From NCBI GenBank assembly GCA_963763855.1, contig CAVXPU010000005.1, forward strand, positions 124,001 through 188,000: DNA of 64,000 nt. Reading direction: 5' to 3'. The notes below the pieces were generated by a model. That model saw only the letters and a list, made by a program, of their open reading frames with translations, ran no database searches and was not told the DNA's origin. This stretch comes from JAIBCC01 sp963763855 (lineage in GTDB: Bacteria; Acidobacteriota; Blastocatellia; Pyrinomonadales; Pyrinomonadaceae). Each line of letters begins with the position of its first letter. Within the stretch, counting starts at the first letter, position 1. Positions 54,679 to 64,000 of this stretch are shown here, piece by piece. The translations under genes were made by a program, and so were the position numbers.

Positions 54679-57477
54679 TTATTTTGCTTCGTCTTTGATA
54701 AGAATTAATTCATTATTGACCGTGCCGCGAATGATAAAGATTTGTTTGCCGTCTCTTGACCATGCAAAATTAAATAATCTTCCGGCGGTAAAATTTGTCA
54801 GTTGTTTTTTCTCTTTGCCGTCAAGTGAAATTTGCAGGATATTGGGAATGCCTTCGCTGCCGATATATGTCAGTGATTTTCCGTCGGGCGACCATCTGAT
54901 TGATTCCATCGAACCGGTTTCAAATTTAGCCTTGGCATCGCTTACTTTATCGCCTTCAAGGTCAAATACTTGCAAAGTTTTGTTGTAAGCCGCATCCGTA
55001 ATTGACAAAATCATATATTTACCGTCAGGCGAAACATTAACTCCAGATTCATTTTCGACGCTTGCGGGGAAAACTCTTTCAGGAATTCCGCCTTCAATCG
55101 GCACTTTCATCAGTTTTGAGATTCCGCTGTTTTTTTCCTGCTGGGTATAAAAAATCTTTTTGCCGCCGTCAACAAAATTCGGGTCAAATTGATTTACGCC
55201 TTCGCCAACCGTTGTTAATTGCTTGGCATTGTTGCCGTCGGCATCCATCACCCAAGCCCGCCAAACATTTGAACGGTTTGACATAAGACAAATTTTTGTT
55301 CCGTCAGGCGAAAGTTTGGGATCGGCGTTGAGTCTTGAGCCGGAAGTTATCTGCCGAATATCCTTGCCGTCGGTTGTGATTTCCCAAAGATTAAGTTCGG
55401 AATCTTTGTTTCTGGTAACAATGAGATTACCGTTTGCCATTACTGCAATGCCCGAATCACCGCTCAGATTTTTGCCTTCGGGGGTTAATTGTTTGAGTTC
55501 TTTTGAAACGGGCGAAAAACTCCAAATGCTTGATGAAGCGTCTGTTTTTACGGTAATCAAGGTTTTATCATCGCCCGAAACTCCCAGCCAATTATAGGAA
55601 TTAGTGTCGTTCGTAATTCGCGTTCGCTCACCGTTCGGATAAGAAATACTCCAAACCTGATCAGGCTCGGCTCTCTTTTCACTTGCAAGGGCAAAAACGC
55701 CGGTGCCGTCTTTTTTCCAGTGAATATCCGAAACACTTGACCACTTGCCGTTTGCAAGAAGGTTTAGCTTTCTGTCGGCAAGTGAAACTTCGGCAAGCGA
55801 ATAACTGTCAGTTTCACCGCCGTTGTTCGTCCCGACGGTCATCACGATCTTCTCGGAGATCGGTGACCAAGCAGGATTTGTAAAAAATCCGTATTCGGTT
55901 TGAGGTGTACCGATAATTGCTTTTTCTTCCGTCCCGTCTAAATTTACCGTAAAAAGCGTATCTGTTCCTTCTGTTCCGCTGTGCCTCATAAAAGCGAATT
56001 TTTTACCGTCAGGCGAAAAAGTAATGTCGGAATCAACATCGTCAACGATCTTTTTCGGTGTTCCGCCCAACGTCGGCACCTGATACAAAGTGTTCATATT
56101 TTTACCTGCGTTTTTTTGCAGATAATAGACGTAATTTGTATCGGGCGAAAAAGAAATTGCTGAGACGGGCAAACCTGATTTTGGAACAATTTCGACTCCG
56201 CTACCCGTTGCAAGTTGGCGAACCATAATATTCCTCGCACCAAGTTCGCCGCTTTGAAAGGCGATATATCTGCCATCAGGCGAAATTGCGGGCAGACGAC
56301 TTTTCCCGTCGTCGGACATCACCGAAATCTGCGGATTTTGAAAAGAATTTGAGTCGGATTTATCACCGCCGAATAATTTGAATGAAGCAAAAGCTAAACC
56401 GCCGAGCAGAATTAATACGATCAAGCCGAAAATTGCGTAGCTTGAATTTCGACTTTGAGTTTCGGCAAAAACAGGTTGACTGAGAATTTTTGTCTGTGCC
56501 AAATCGTCATCGGTTTTTACCTTCGATTCATCGGTTTGATAAATGCGGGTTTTTGTTTCTTCGGAAAGGTGACGCGAACCGGAATTTACTTGATAATTTC
56601 GGGTTGATGATTCTTCCGCGTAATTTAATTCAAGTTCACGCCGTAAACTTTTCAGATCAAGAGTAACTTCTTTCGCCGTTTGATAACGTTCATCGCGGTT
56701 TTTCTGTAATAATTTGCGAACAATGTTATTTAATTCGACCGGTGAATCAGGCAAAATTTCGGTAATCGGTTTCGGCTCTAAATGAATCAGATTTGCCAAA
56801 CTGTCGCTGACGGTTTCGCCTTCAAACGGAGCTTTTCCCGCAATCATTTCATATAAAACAACGCCGAGACTCCAAATATCGGAACGTTCGTCCACAGGCT
56901 TTCCGCGTGCCTGCTCAGGCGACATATAACGGACACTTCCCATTACCACGCCCGGAGCGGTTCTAATCATTTCAAGCGTTTCTTCTTCACTGCCAACGCC
57001 CAATTTAGCGGGTTTTGCCAATCCGAAATCCAGAATTCTAACGTAGCCGTCGTTCCGAAGCATTATATTTTCCGGCTTAATGTCGCGGTGAGCAATGCGT
57101 TCGCCGTGGGCAATGCAAAGTCCGTCGGCGATTTGTTCGGCAATACTTACGGCATCTGCAAGCGAAAGATTCGTGGTCTCGATTACTTCGCGGAGAGTTT
57201 TGCCCTCAACATATTCCATCGCAATAAATTCGATGTTTTCCGTCTTGCCGATTTCGTAAATAGTAATAATATTCGGATGATTTAGGGCTGACGCGGCTTT
57301 TGCTTCCTGCTTTAGGCGTTGAACACGCTCGGCATCTTTGGAAAATGATTCGGAGAGAATTTTTAAGGCGACAAAACGCTCGAGCGAATTGTCAAAAGCG
57401 AGATAAACTTCGCCCATTCCGCCTTCACCAATTTTTCTTTCAATCGTATAATGACCGAATTTTGTACCTTTTTCCAT
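54679..57477 (-). CDS. Membrane Ser/Thr kinase with PD40 beta-propeller
   Basis: A 932-residue sensor kinase. Kinase domain residues 10-270: G-E-G-G-M-G-E-V loop, Lys39, catalytic H-R-D-I-K-P-E-N, D-F-G, and S-P-E-Q-A-R-G in the activation region. A single transmembrane helix lies near residue 350 (F-G-L-I-V-L-I-L-L-G-G-L-A-F). The extracytoplasmic half carries repeated S-P-D-G motifs (S-P-D-G-R-Y-I, S-P-D-G-K-K-F, S-P-D-G-T-K-I) of a TolB/PD40 beta-propeller. Such kinases are typical of Acidobacteriota; the propeller probably senses envelope or extracellular ligands. Complete, monocistronic, with its own terminator. Confidence 0.93.
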   Translation of the reverse strand: MEKGTKFGHYTIERKIGEGGMGEVYLAFDNSLERFVALKILSESFSKDAERVQRLKQEAKAASALNHPNIITIYEIGKTENIEFIAMEYVEGKTLREVIETTNLSLADAVSIAEQIADGLCIAHGERIAHRDIKPENIMLRNDGYVRILDFGLAKPAKLGVGSEEETLEMIRTAPGVVMGSVRYMSPEQARGKPVDERSDIWSLGVVLYEMIAGKAPFEGETVSDSLANLIHLEPKPITEILPDSPVELNNIVRKLLQKNRDERYQTAKEVTLDLKSLRRELELNYAEESSTRNYQVNSGSRHLSEETKTRIYQTDESKVKTDDDLAQTKILSQPVFAETQSRNSSYAIFGLIVLILLGGLAFASFKLFGGDKSDSNSFQNPQISVMSDDGKSRLPAISPDGRYIAFQSGELGARNIMVRQLATGSGVEIVPKSGLPVSAISFSPDTNYVYYLQKNAGKNMNTLYQVPTLGGTPKKIVDDVDSDITFSPDGKKFAFMRHSGTEGTDTLFTVNLDGTEEKAIIGTPQTEYGFFTNPAWSPISEKIVMTVGTNNGGETDSYSLAEVSLADRKLNLLANGKWSSVSDIHWKKDGTGVFALASEKRAEPDQVWSISYPNGERTRITNDTNSYNWLGVSGDDKTLITVKTDASSSIWSFSPVSKELKQLTPEGKNLSGDSGIAVMANGNLIVTRNKDSELNLWEITTDGKDIRQITSGSRLNADPKLSPDGTKICLMSNRSNVWRAWVMDADGNNAKQLTTVGEGVNQFDPNFVDGGKKIFYTQQEKNSGISKLMKVPIEGGIPERVFPASVENESGVNVSPDGKYMILSITDAAYNKTLQVFDLEGDKVSDAKAKFETGSMESIRWSPDGKSLTYIGSEGIPNILQISLDGKEKKQLTNFTAGRLFNFAWSRDGKQIFIIRGTVNNELILIKDEAK

Positions 57478-57646
57478 TGTTGAATCGATTCAATTAAGCA
57501 ATTGCTATATCTAAAAATATAGTCGAAATCAAGGAAATATTCTAGGCGAACTTGATTACTAATTTTCAGATTTTCAAACCATATAAACGCATTTTTAAAC
57601 TAAAATTGCTTGTCACAATCAAAACACTGCGAGATTATTTTTTGTG

Positions 57647-59173
57647 CTATTTCAAAAACTTTTTCTTAATCAGATCAACCGTAAAGTTCAATTCCGCATC
57701 TTTTCCTTCAGCTAAATCTTTTGCCGTCGGGATGACTTTGTAATCGGGAATCGGGGCATTCGGCTTCATCGAATATGGAACATCACCACCGCCGAGAACC
57801 GGAATTCTTGCTTTAACTTTGCTGTTTGGTAAAACGACATCCGCGGTTGTGCCGCCGCTTCCAACGCCTGATTTCAAATCATCGCCGGGTTCATCGCCGA
57901 TAAATTTAACAAAACGATTTTGCTGGCGAAGATGATAATTAACGGTTGTAATATAGGCGATTGCGGCGGAAAAAGATAATCCGTCTTGCAAGACGTAAAG
58001 TTTGCCCGAATAAGCGTTCGCAGGTGCGGAATATCCTTTTGTGTCTTGAGCAGTGAATTGCGGTTTCAGACGAAAGCGTCCGTCAGTCGTTTTATCAATT
58101 ATCGCATAAGGATTGTTGGCGAAAATCATCAGTTGCAGCGGCGGTCTTTCGACATATTTGAAATACGAAAATTTGTCGCTTTTGACATACGGCAGACCGC
58201 TTGTTTCAGTCAGCGAATTTCCCGTTGTGTAGGTGTAAGCCATCTGCCAATAACCGTCGCCTCCGCCTTCATTTTGCCTCACGTCAACGATTAAATGTTT
58301 GATTCCCGATGATTTGATTTCGGTAAAAGTTTTGTCTAAAAATTGTTCGTAATTTTCAGCTAAACCTTTGTAAAACGAACCGATTTTTAGATAAGCGATC
58401 TTATTTGTTTCGTCTAAAACTCTGTATTGCAACAAGTTAATATATTTGCTGATTGCTTTGCCCGTGATTTTCTCAAAGCGTTCGGAAATCGTTTGCGGCA
58501 ATTCTCCTTCGACCTCAAACGTCTGCTTTTTCTTTGAATTATATGGAATTGCCTCGATTTTGAACCGTTCAACGCCGCGATTCATCATTTGATAAAGATA
58601 GTGAAATTGATAATAACCTTCCAGATTTCCGTATTTGAAACTGGTATTTTGTCCGTTGGCGAACATAAAGGGAAGTTGTTTTTCGAGAATTTTTGCAACT
58701 GATTCACCATTGATTGAAACAATTTCCGTTCCGGTTGTTAATTTGTCATTCGCACTTGTATTAACCGCAACAAACACTCGATTATTCAAAATCCGAATCG
58801 CAAACGGTAGAAACTTCTTACTTTTAGCGAGCGAAAAAAGCCGATAATTTAAGCCTTCTTCTTGCACCAAATTGATGCCGCCGTGTCCGTGTTTAAGACT
58901 CGCCATGATGTAGCGAAGTTTTAAGTAATAATCTTCGGTCGGCGTGTTTTCGGTCAATGAATTATAGGTTTTGTCGAATAAATCATTGAGTTCTTTTTCG
59001 GTAATAAACCAATTCAAACCAACGTGAACTTCATTCAACGAACCGCGAAAAATCTTAAAATCTTCTTGTTGCTGTGCCAATGTCAAAGTCTTTGGCGGTT
59101 GATTGTTTTGGGCATATAAAGTTTGTCCGAAGAGACAAATAATACCGATTAAAATAGCTGTTAGTTTTTTCAT
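57647..59173 (-). CDS. Exported S41-family peptidase
   Basis: 508 residues with a signal peptide (T-L-Y-A-Q). After helical N-terminal repeats and a PDZ-like region (I-V-S-I-N-G-E-S-V), the S41 core shows V-D-V-R-Q-N-E-G-G-G-D and G-L-S-F-S-A-A-I-A-Y, the latter holding the nucleophilic serine. The C-terminus ends with a long acidic tail. The family cleaves exposed protein C-termini; envelope protein turnover is inferred. The upstream 59176-59562 gene ends two bases before this start, so both are one transcript. Confidence 0.87.
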   Translation of the reverse strand: MKKLTAILIGIICLFGQTLYAQNNQPPKTLTLAQQQEDFKIFRGSLNEVHVGLNWFITEKELNDLFDKTYNSLTENTPTEDYYLKLRYIMASLKHGHGGINLVQEEGLNYRLFSLAKSKKFLPFAIRILNNRVFVAVNTSANDKLTTGTEIVSINGESVAKILEKQLPFMFANGQNTSFKYGNLEGYYQFHYLYQMMNRGVERFKIEAIPYNSKKKQTFEVEGELPQTISERFEKITGKAISKYINLLQYRVLDETNKIAYLKIGSFYKGLAENYEQFLDKTFTEIKSSGIKHLIVDVRQNEGGGDGYWQMAYTYTTGNSLTETSGLPYVKSDKFSYFKYVERPPLQLMIFANNPYAIIDKTTDGRFRLKPQFTAQDTKGYSAPANAYSGKLYVLQDGLSFSAAIAYITTVNYHLRQQNRFVKFIGDEPGDDLKSGVGSGGTTADVVLPNSKVKARIPVLGGGDVPYSMKPNAPIPDYKVIPTAKDLAEGKDAELNFTVDLIKKKFLK

Positions 59174-59175
59174 TG

Positions 59176-59562
59176 TTATTGTTTATTTGGTTTGTAACCC
59201 ATGCTTAAACCTGTATCACCCGATAATTTAATACCGATGGTTGCGGTTTTATTTCCTAAGTTCTTAAAAATTACTTTTGTATTCTTGGCAACATTATATT
59301 CATTTTTATCTTTTGGTTTCAGCACGCCGAGCGACTTTCTCTCTTCATTTTCGCGTTCGCCGAAAACCTCTACATCAACCTCGCTTTTGTTGATTATTTT
59401 TGCCGTATAACCGCCGTGTTTGCCTTCGCCTAAAACAAAAGATTGATTCGGCTCGATCACAGTTGTCGAAGTTAAATCGGCAAACAAATTCACACCGCCG
59501 AAGGCTTGGAAAACTCCGACCGAGACTAAAACAATAAACGCACTTAAAATTATTTTTTTCAT
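59176..59562 (-). CDS. Small exported protein upstream of S41 peptidase
   Basis: A 128-residue protein with a signal peptide ending near Q-A-F-G-G, then a beta-rich domain of about 95 residues (Y-T-A-K-I-I-N-K-S-E-V-D-V, V-I-F-K-N-L-G-N-K-T-A). It resembles small Ig-like periplasmic domains but no family is certain. The tight spacing with the S41 peptidase suggests a substrate, inhibitor or partner. Confidence 0.7.
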   Translation of the reverse strand: MKKIILSAFIVLVSVGVFQAFGGVNLFADLTSTTVIEPNQSFVLGEGKHGGYTAKIINKSEVDVEVFGERENEERKSLGVLKPKDKNEYNVAKNTKVIFKNLGNKTATIGIKLSGDTGLSMGYKPNKQ

Positions 59563-59604
59563 AAAATACGATTCGCTGTTTGTATCTAAATGGTTTCAAA
59601 TTAA

Positions 59605-59654
59605 AAAATCGCCTCAGATTACGGGTTGAAGCGATTTTGTAATGATTTGAGCCG
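59605..59654 (-). terminator. Hairpin repeat / terminator, copy 2
   Basis: Same hairpin as at 54623-54672: AATCGCCTCAGATT, then ACGGG, then TTGAAGCGATTTTGT and the flank ATGATTTGAGCC. It follows the AraC-family gene (stop 59658) on the minus strand. Confidence 0.72.
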
Positions 59655-59657
59655 CAT

Positions 59658-60779
59658 TTATTGATTTGAGACAAATTCCTTTGGCGAAACGCCCGTAAAC
59701 TTTTTGAAAGCTCGATTAAATGTAGCTTTGGAATTAAATCCGCAATCAAAAGCGACGCCGAGCAACGTTGAATCATCGGCATTTTTGAGTTTTTCTTTTA
59801 CATCTTTAATCCGAAATTCATTGACGAAATCGTTAAAATTTTTGCCGAAGCCGTTGTTGATCGCATAAGACAAAACGGTTGAATTTACGCCAAGTTGTCT
59901 GGATAAATCGGTTAGGGTTAAATTTGGTTCGAGATAAATTTTATCGTTTTCCATTAAATCGCGTAGGCGTAATTTGAGTTTTTCCAGTTCTTTATCGGGC
60001 AAAAGCGTTTTGCGTTCGTCGATTTCTATGGCTGCTTTTTCGGTGAAATTTAGTTCGATTGTTTTCGAGCGAATATAACCAGCGACCGCCAAATAATATG
60101 TAATGACTGCCAAAATTAATTCGAAATAGAAAATTTGAACGTAGGAAAGATAGAAAATAAAAGAATTCGTAAAATCGAATATTCCACCTAGAATCACCAC
60201 AAACGTGAAAATATAGAGAAAATTTCGGAGCCAATCGAATTTTATCTTTTCTGTATCTGAAAAGTTTTCATTGAGCCACGCCCGATATTTTCTGAAATGC
60301 CTGATTGAAAAAATCAACAGAGTCACATTCCAGATAAATTCAGTAACGAAAATAATTGTTTCGTAAAGCCTTCCGTAAGTGTGCGAAAACCAATCTTTCC
60401 ACTCCAAATCATTTGAAAAAAGATAAAAACGAAAGATCAAATAAAGGATTGTTGGGATAAAAATTAGGAAATCTTTTAGCTGAAATTTGCGTTTGGAATC
60501 AGTTAAATTTAGGGTGTAAAACCAAACCAAGACTCCGTAGCTGAAAGAAATCGAGAAAGGAAAATACGTCAGCCATTGATTTAGGTCATAAACATTTGCA
60601 AAGCCGATAAACGGCGTAATCAAGCTCGAACAAAGAACCAAAAGCAAAATCGCTAACCACAAATCAGCCTTATTTTTCTGCTGAAAACCGCGAACAAACA
60701 ACAATCCCGCAAAAATCAAACCTTGCAGGATGGCGATAAAACAAATAATACTTCTAGGATTGAGGAAATCAATTTCCAT
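59658..60779 (-). CDS. Membrane AraC-family regulator with 7TM sensor
   Basis: 373 residues. The first about 240 hold seven predicted transmembrane helices (for example F-I-A-I-L-Q-G-L-I-F-A-G and L-A-I-L-L-L-V-L-C-S-S). A cytoplasmic AraC-type double helix-turn-helix follows (L-S-R-Q-L-G-V-N-S-T-V, then G-F-N-S-K-A-T-F-N-R-A-F). This 7TM-AraC layout lets a membrane signal drive DNA binding directly. The S41 unit downstream is a plausible target because of adjacency, nothing more. Confidence 0.85.
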   Translation of the reverse strand: MEIDFLNPRSIICFIAILQGLIFAGLLFVRGFQQKNKADLWLAILLLVLCSSLITPFIGFANVYDLNQWLTYFPFSISFSYGVLVWFYTLNLTDSKRKFQLKDFLIFIPTILYLIFRFYLFSNDLEWKDWFSHTYGRLYETIIFVTEFIWNVTLLIFSIRHFRKYRAWLNENFSDTEKIKFDWLRNFLYIFTFVVILGGIFDFTNSFIFYLSYVQIFYFELILAVITYYLAVAGYIRSKTIELNFTEKAAIEIDERKTLLPDKELEKLKLRLRDLMENDKIYLEPNLTLTDLSRQLGVNSTVLSYAINNGFGKNFNDFVNEFRIKDVKEKLKNADDSTLLGVAFDCGFNSKATFNRAFKKFTGVSPKEFVSNQ

Positions 60780-61086
60780 TGAAATGAGTATAGCATTTGA
60801 GAATTGCCAGTAGAAAACGAGTCTTCACCGCCGCCAGTAATGAATCGATCTCACAAAAATCTACCCCAAAACTTTCGTCTGTGGAATTAATCAGGGGAAC
60901 ACGGAAAACTGTTCAAAGTGTTTTGGCTTAGGTAATTTCCAAATGCACGTTGACGTTCTCATCGTAAATCAACTTACTGAAAAGGCAGAATTTGAACTGA
61001 TAGTTGCCAATTTTGTTTAGTCCATCCGCAGTTATTTCAGGAGCGGGTGAGTGCAAGCGATTCCCTATAGTTCGAGCCAAATAAAA
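60780..61086. other. Intergenic, one uncertain ORF remnant
   Basis: About 300 bases. On the minus strand, directly in frame after the TAG of the diguanylate cyclase gene, a stretch of about 50 codons ends in I-Y-D-E-N-V-N-V-H-L-E-I-T and TAA at 60928-60930. It has no start codon context and no family; it may be read-through coding or a gene remnant. Nothing else is recognised. Confidence 0.3.
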
Positions 61087-64000
61087 CTATGAAATGCCAA
61101 CAAGTTCGTCTTCTAAAACAATAAAATCAAATACTTTTATCTGATTTCGACCATTTTCTTTCGCCTGATAAAGTGCAATATCCGCAGCTTCAATCAATTC
61201 TGATTCCGACATTTCCATAGTTACAAAAGTCGTTGCAACTCCAATGCTAATCGTAATAAGGCTGCCAATTAAAGATTTGCTGTGTTCAATTTCTAAATCT
61301 CTTACCTTTTGCATTGCCTTTTCCGCAATGTTTATAGCTCCAAATGAATCAATTCCGCCCAAAATTATGGCAAATTCTTCGCCGCCGAATCTTGCGACTA
61401 AATCGGTTGGACGATTTACAGTGTCAGCCAGGGTTTTGGCAATTTTTTGCAAACAGATATCTCCCGCCTTATGCCCATAGGTGTCGTTATAGAGTTTGAA
61501 ATAATCAACATCAACCATGATTAAAGAAATTTCGGTTTTAGAACGAATTGCACGATGCCATTCGCCGGCTAGAAATTCTTCAAAACGTCGTCTGTTTCCG
61601 ATTTTTGTAAGTCCATCCGAATTTGCCAATTGCTGCAATTCTTCATTCACTTTATTGAGTTCTTCGGTTCTTTCCGCGACTAATTTCTTGAGTTTTCTTT
61701 CGCGTGCTTTTAATTGATATATGCTTATTTTCCAAACGATGAGCAAGAGAATTGCAAAGGCGAGGAAACACAATAATAGAAAGAGTTTTGTTTGATACAA
61801 AAATGGTCGGAACTCTACACTTATTTTCGCACCTTCTTCATTCCAAATTCCATCGCTATTCGCTGCTTTAACCGAAAATGTATAGTTTCCGGGTGGTAAA
61901 TATGAATAATATGCCGTGCGTTTCGTGCCCGCATCAATCCAATCGGAATCATGTCCCTCAAGCTTGTATTGGAATTTTATCTGGTCTGATTTTATCAGGC
62001 TCAAACCCGTATAGTTTATTTCAATATTTTTTTGAAATGGCTCAATCGCAATGTTGTTGCCCTGCAAATCAATCGGCTCACCGTCAATCTTCACACCTTC
62101 GATCACTACTTTCGGAGGCAAAGGATTATGAATTTCAAGATCGGGATTAACGACGGCGATTCCGTCTTGGGTAGGAAACCAAAATTTACCGTCTTTATCG
62201 ACAATGCTGGCGGGTTGTCTGCCGCCATTACATTCGGTCGAAAGCATTCCATCTTCTTTTCCGTAGCCGACGCTGTTGATTTTTTGAATTTTTCCGTCAG
62301 CAAACTCATTTAATTCTTTATGACTTACACGATAAATTCCGCGGTTCGAACTTATCCAGAAATTGCCTTTACTGTCTTCCCGAATAGCAAAAACGCCATT
62401 ATTGTATAAACCATTTTCGGCTTTAATGTTGGCAAACTTGCCGTCTTTGAAACGGCTTAATCCTTCGTCGTAAGTCCCAATCCAAAGCACGCCTTCTTTA
62501 TCTTCGTAAATCGAACGGACATAATTGCCGACCAATCCTTCGTTAGACGTGTAATTTTTAATTTTTCCATCGCGTAATTCCGATAAACCGCCAAAACCGC
62601 CAAACCAGATTCTGCCTTTTGAATCTTCAAAAATGACGTTCATAAATTCGTTTGGCAAACCATCTTTGATTGAGTAAAAAGCCGTTAATTTATAATCATT
62701 AAACCGCATAATCCCGCGATTTGTTGCTGCCCAAACATTGCGGGATTTATCTTCAACAATTGCGTGAACGTGTTGTCCTTCGGCGGCTTCAAGCTTTTCA
62801 ACTTCGCCATTTTGAGCAATTGCAATTCCACCGTTAGCTCCAATCCACATTTTGCCGTTTGAATCTTCGAGAAAAGACTGCACGGATATTTTATCGGTTT
62901 CCCACTTTTTATTTCCTTCAAAGTTTTGTTTGCGTTGCCTTAATTTTACAGGCTCAAATTTTCCATTTTTGTAAATTGACAGCCCTTTCGTAGTTCCCAC
63001 CCAAATATCGTCTTTGCTGTCGCGATAAATCGGGTAAACTTCAGGATCAATTAAGCCTTCTTGTGTGCTGAAAGTTTCAATAACCTTTTTTCGCAGCCTA
63101 TTTAAACCTTTATTAGTTGCAAGCCAAACGATTCCTTCGCGATCTTTTAGAACATCGAAAACGGCTGTTCCTGAAAGCCCAAATTCTTTTCCAAACTTTG
63201 AAAATTGCCCGTCTTTATAACGAACCAAGCCGACTCCGAAACCTGATCTTCCGCCATTTGCAAACCAAATGCTGCCATCGCTTTCTTCGCGAAATGAGTG
63301 AAAATCCGCTTTTGCCGGAAACCCTGCGTTTTCACGAAAACTTTCAGCCGTGCCATGTTTGAGGTGTATTAAAGTGAGTCCGCCAATCCAAAGTCCGCCC
63401 GTGCTATCTTCAAAAACTTCGTTCCTAAAATCGTAAAGTTCTCCTTTGTGAGAGTAAAACGTAGTCTTCCCGTCACGTATTTCAACGGTTTTTTCAGGCG
63501 TGATCGACCATTTCGCCCCTGATTTTCCGACGTATTCGATTGGGCTGCCATTTCGAGTCAGCTTTTCGCTAAAAACGAATTGACCATCACGCAGGTAATA
63601 CCAACTCTTCGACAAGCGGTCTTGATCTTCTACAAAAAAGCGTAATTCACCATTTTTATCAGGTAAAATCTCCTGTATGTAATGACCCGGAACTTGATCT
63701 GAAGTGTAAGACGAAAAAATGCCATTCTTGAAAATCGTCAAAACGCCATTCTCCATCGTAGTCGCGTAAAGCGTTCCTTCCTTATCGCAATAAATTCCTG
63801 TAAAACGATTATTGATAATTCCTTTTGTGTTGCTTTTATCAAATGTGGTGAATTTAACGCCGTCAAATCTTACAATTCCGTCGAAAGTGGTGAACCATAA
63901 ATATCCATCAGGAGTTTGAGTGATCTGGCGAATACCATTCTGCGGCAGACCATTGTCCGTAGTCCAAGTATCAAAGCGATACTGACCAAAGACGTTCAGA
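61087..64000 (-). CDS. Ligand-binding propeller-diguanylate cyclase (5' partial)
   Basis: The frame is open at the right edge (R-F-D-T-W-T-T-D-N-G-L-P-Q near 63950), so the N-terminus is missing; an internal ATG at 63756 is not the start. The extracytoplasmic part is a two-component-regulator-type beta-propeller (repeated G-L-W-I-G-G / W-I-G-T motifs). It is followed by a Y-Y-Y domain (L-P-P-G-N-Y-T-F-S-V), one transmembrane helix (L-F-L-L-L-C-F-L-A-F-A-I-L-L-L-I), and a GGDEF domain with catalytic R-F-G-G-E-E-F and the inhibitory site R-P-T-D five residues before it. It makes cyclic di-GMP in response to a periplasmic signal. This propeller-DGC form is common in sensor-rich soil bacteria. 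Confidence 0.88.
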   Translation of the reverse strand, partial: LNVFGQYRFDTWTTDNGLPQNGIRQITQTPDGYLWFTTFDGIVRFDGVKFTTFDKSNTKGIINNRFTGIYCDKEGTLYATTMENGVLTIFKNGIFSSYTSDQVPGHYIQEILPDKNGELRFFVEDQDRLSKSWYYLRDGQFVFSEKLTRNGSPIEYVGKSGAKWSITPEKTVEIRDGKTTFYSHKGELYDFRNEVFEDSTGGLWIGGLTLIHLKHGTAESFRENAGFPAKADFHSFREESDGSIWFANGGRSGFGVGLVRYKDGQFSKFGKEFGLSGTAVFDVLKDREGIVWLATNKGLNRLRKKVIETFSTQEGLIDPEVYPIYRDSKDDIWVGTTKGLSIYKNGKFEPVKLRQRKQNFEGNKKWETDKISVQSFLEDSNGKMWIGANGGIAIAQNGEVEKLEAAEGQHVHAIVEDKSRNVWAATNRGIMRFNDYKLTAFYSIKDGLPNEFMNVIFEDSKGRIWFGGFGGLSELRDGKIKNYTSNEGLVGNYVRSIYEDKEGVLWIGTYDEGLSRFKDGKFANIKAENGLYNNGVFAIREDSKGNFWISSNRGIYRVSHKELNEFADGKIQKINSVGYGKEDGMLSTECNGGRQPASIVDKDGKFWFPTQDGIAVVNPDLEIHNPLPPKVVIEGVKIDGEPIDLQGNNIAIEPFQKNIEINYTGLSLIKSDQIKFQYKLEGHDSDWIDAGTKRTAYYSYLPPGNYTFSVKAANSDGIWNEEGAKISVEFRPFLYQTKLFLLLCFLAFAILLLIVWKISIYQLKARERKLKKLVAERTEELNKVNEELQQLANSDGLTKIGNRRRFEEFLAGEWHRAIRSKTEISLIMVDVDYFKLYNDTYGHKAGDICLQKIAKTLADTVNRPTDLVARFGGEEFAIILGGIDSFGAINIAEKAMQKVRDLEIEHSKSLIGSLITISIGVATTFVTMEMSESELIEAADIALYQAKENGRNQIKVFDFIVLEDELVGIS

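Noticed and set aside
1..64000. tRNA or rRNA genes
   Set aside because: I looked for T-arm words and rRNA stretches in intergenic regions and saw none; a covariance-model search would settle it.

Overview
The window looks like a piece of an Acidobacteriota chromosome, most likely class Blastocatellia. The pointers are VWFA-related acidobacterial-type exported proteins (3594-5759, 25772-26877), two very large Oar-like TonB-dependent receptors with an N-terminal carboxypeptidase-regulatory fold (35252-43313), Ser/Thr kinases fused to TPR or beta-propeller sensor regions (17021-19381, 54679-57477), a DUF5916 outer-membrane protein, and many REP-like intergenic palindromes. This placement is inference from gene content. 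No rRNA, tRNA, phage, transposase or CRISPR array was recognised.

Layout. 1-9.9 kb: a SnoaL-RidA fusion (cut by the left edge) with a ferredoxin, a secreted hydrolase, a Rieske protein, a CBS-pair protein, a VWFA protein, a badly broken lytic transglycosylase, a Fur/PerR-type regulator with its own promoter/operator, and a decayed HAD phosphatase. 10-12.6 kb: a DUF433/DUF5615 toxin-antitoxin-like pair and a palindromic repeat, lying between two copies of the 3' end of a FAD dehydrogenase gene. 12.7-21.5 kb: GH51 arabinofuranosidase, S9 peptidase, a Ser/Thr kinase, a tiny octapeptide-repeat protein and threonine synthase. 21.7-33.6 kb: mostly a minus-strand block with MoxR ATPase, DUF4129, DUF4350, a TauE-like exporter, an SGNH hydrolase, a VWA protein and a NUDIX-metallo-beta-lactamase fusion. 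33.7-46.9 kb: a sigma54-activating response regulator, two Oar-like receptors, SppA and a small exported protein; here perfect -24/-12 (sigma54) promoters precede one receptor and the exported protein. 46.9-54.6 kb: DUF5916 protein, seryl-tRNA synthetase, methionine-salvage genes mtnD and mtnB, and a broken S41 peptidase. 54.7-64 kb: a kinase with a beta-propeller, an intact S41 peptidase unit, a 7TM-AraC regulator, and a propeller-diguanylate cyclase that runs off the right edge.

How it works together. The most coherent regulatory picture is a candidate local sigma54 circuit: an NtrC-type activator (33742-35153) beside receptor and exported-protein genes carrying -24/-12 promoters. The MoxR/DUF4129/DUF4350/VWA block is a variant of a widespread envelope-associated chaperone locus. 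Much of the rest is envelope biology and nutrient turnover.

Caution. About fourteen genes carry one or more frameshifts, often beside short homopolymers, and several conserved proteins (NtrC-type regulator, SppA, TauE, receptor 2) read through cleanly if one or two bases are corrected. That pattern suggests residual indel errors in a long-read assembly more than real gene decay, although the transglycosylase, the HAD phosphatase and one S41 peptidase have enough lesions to be true pseudogenes.
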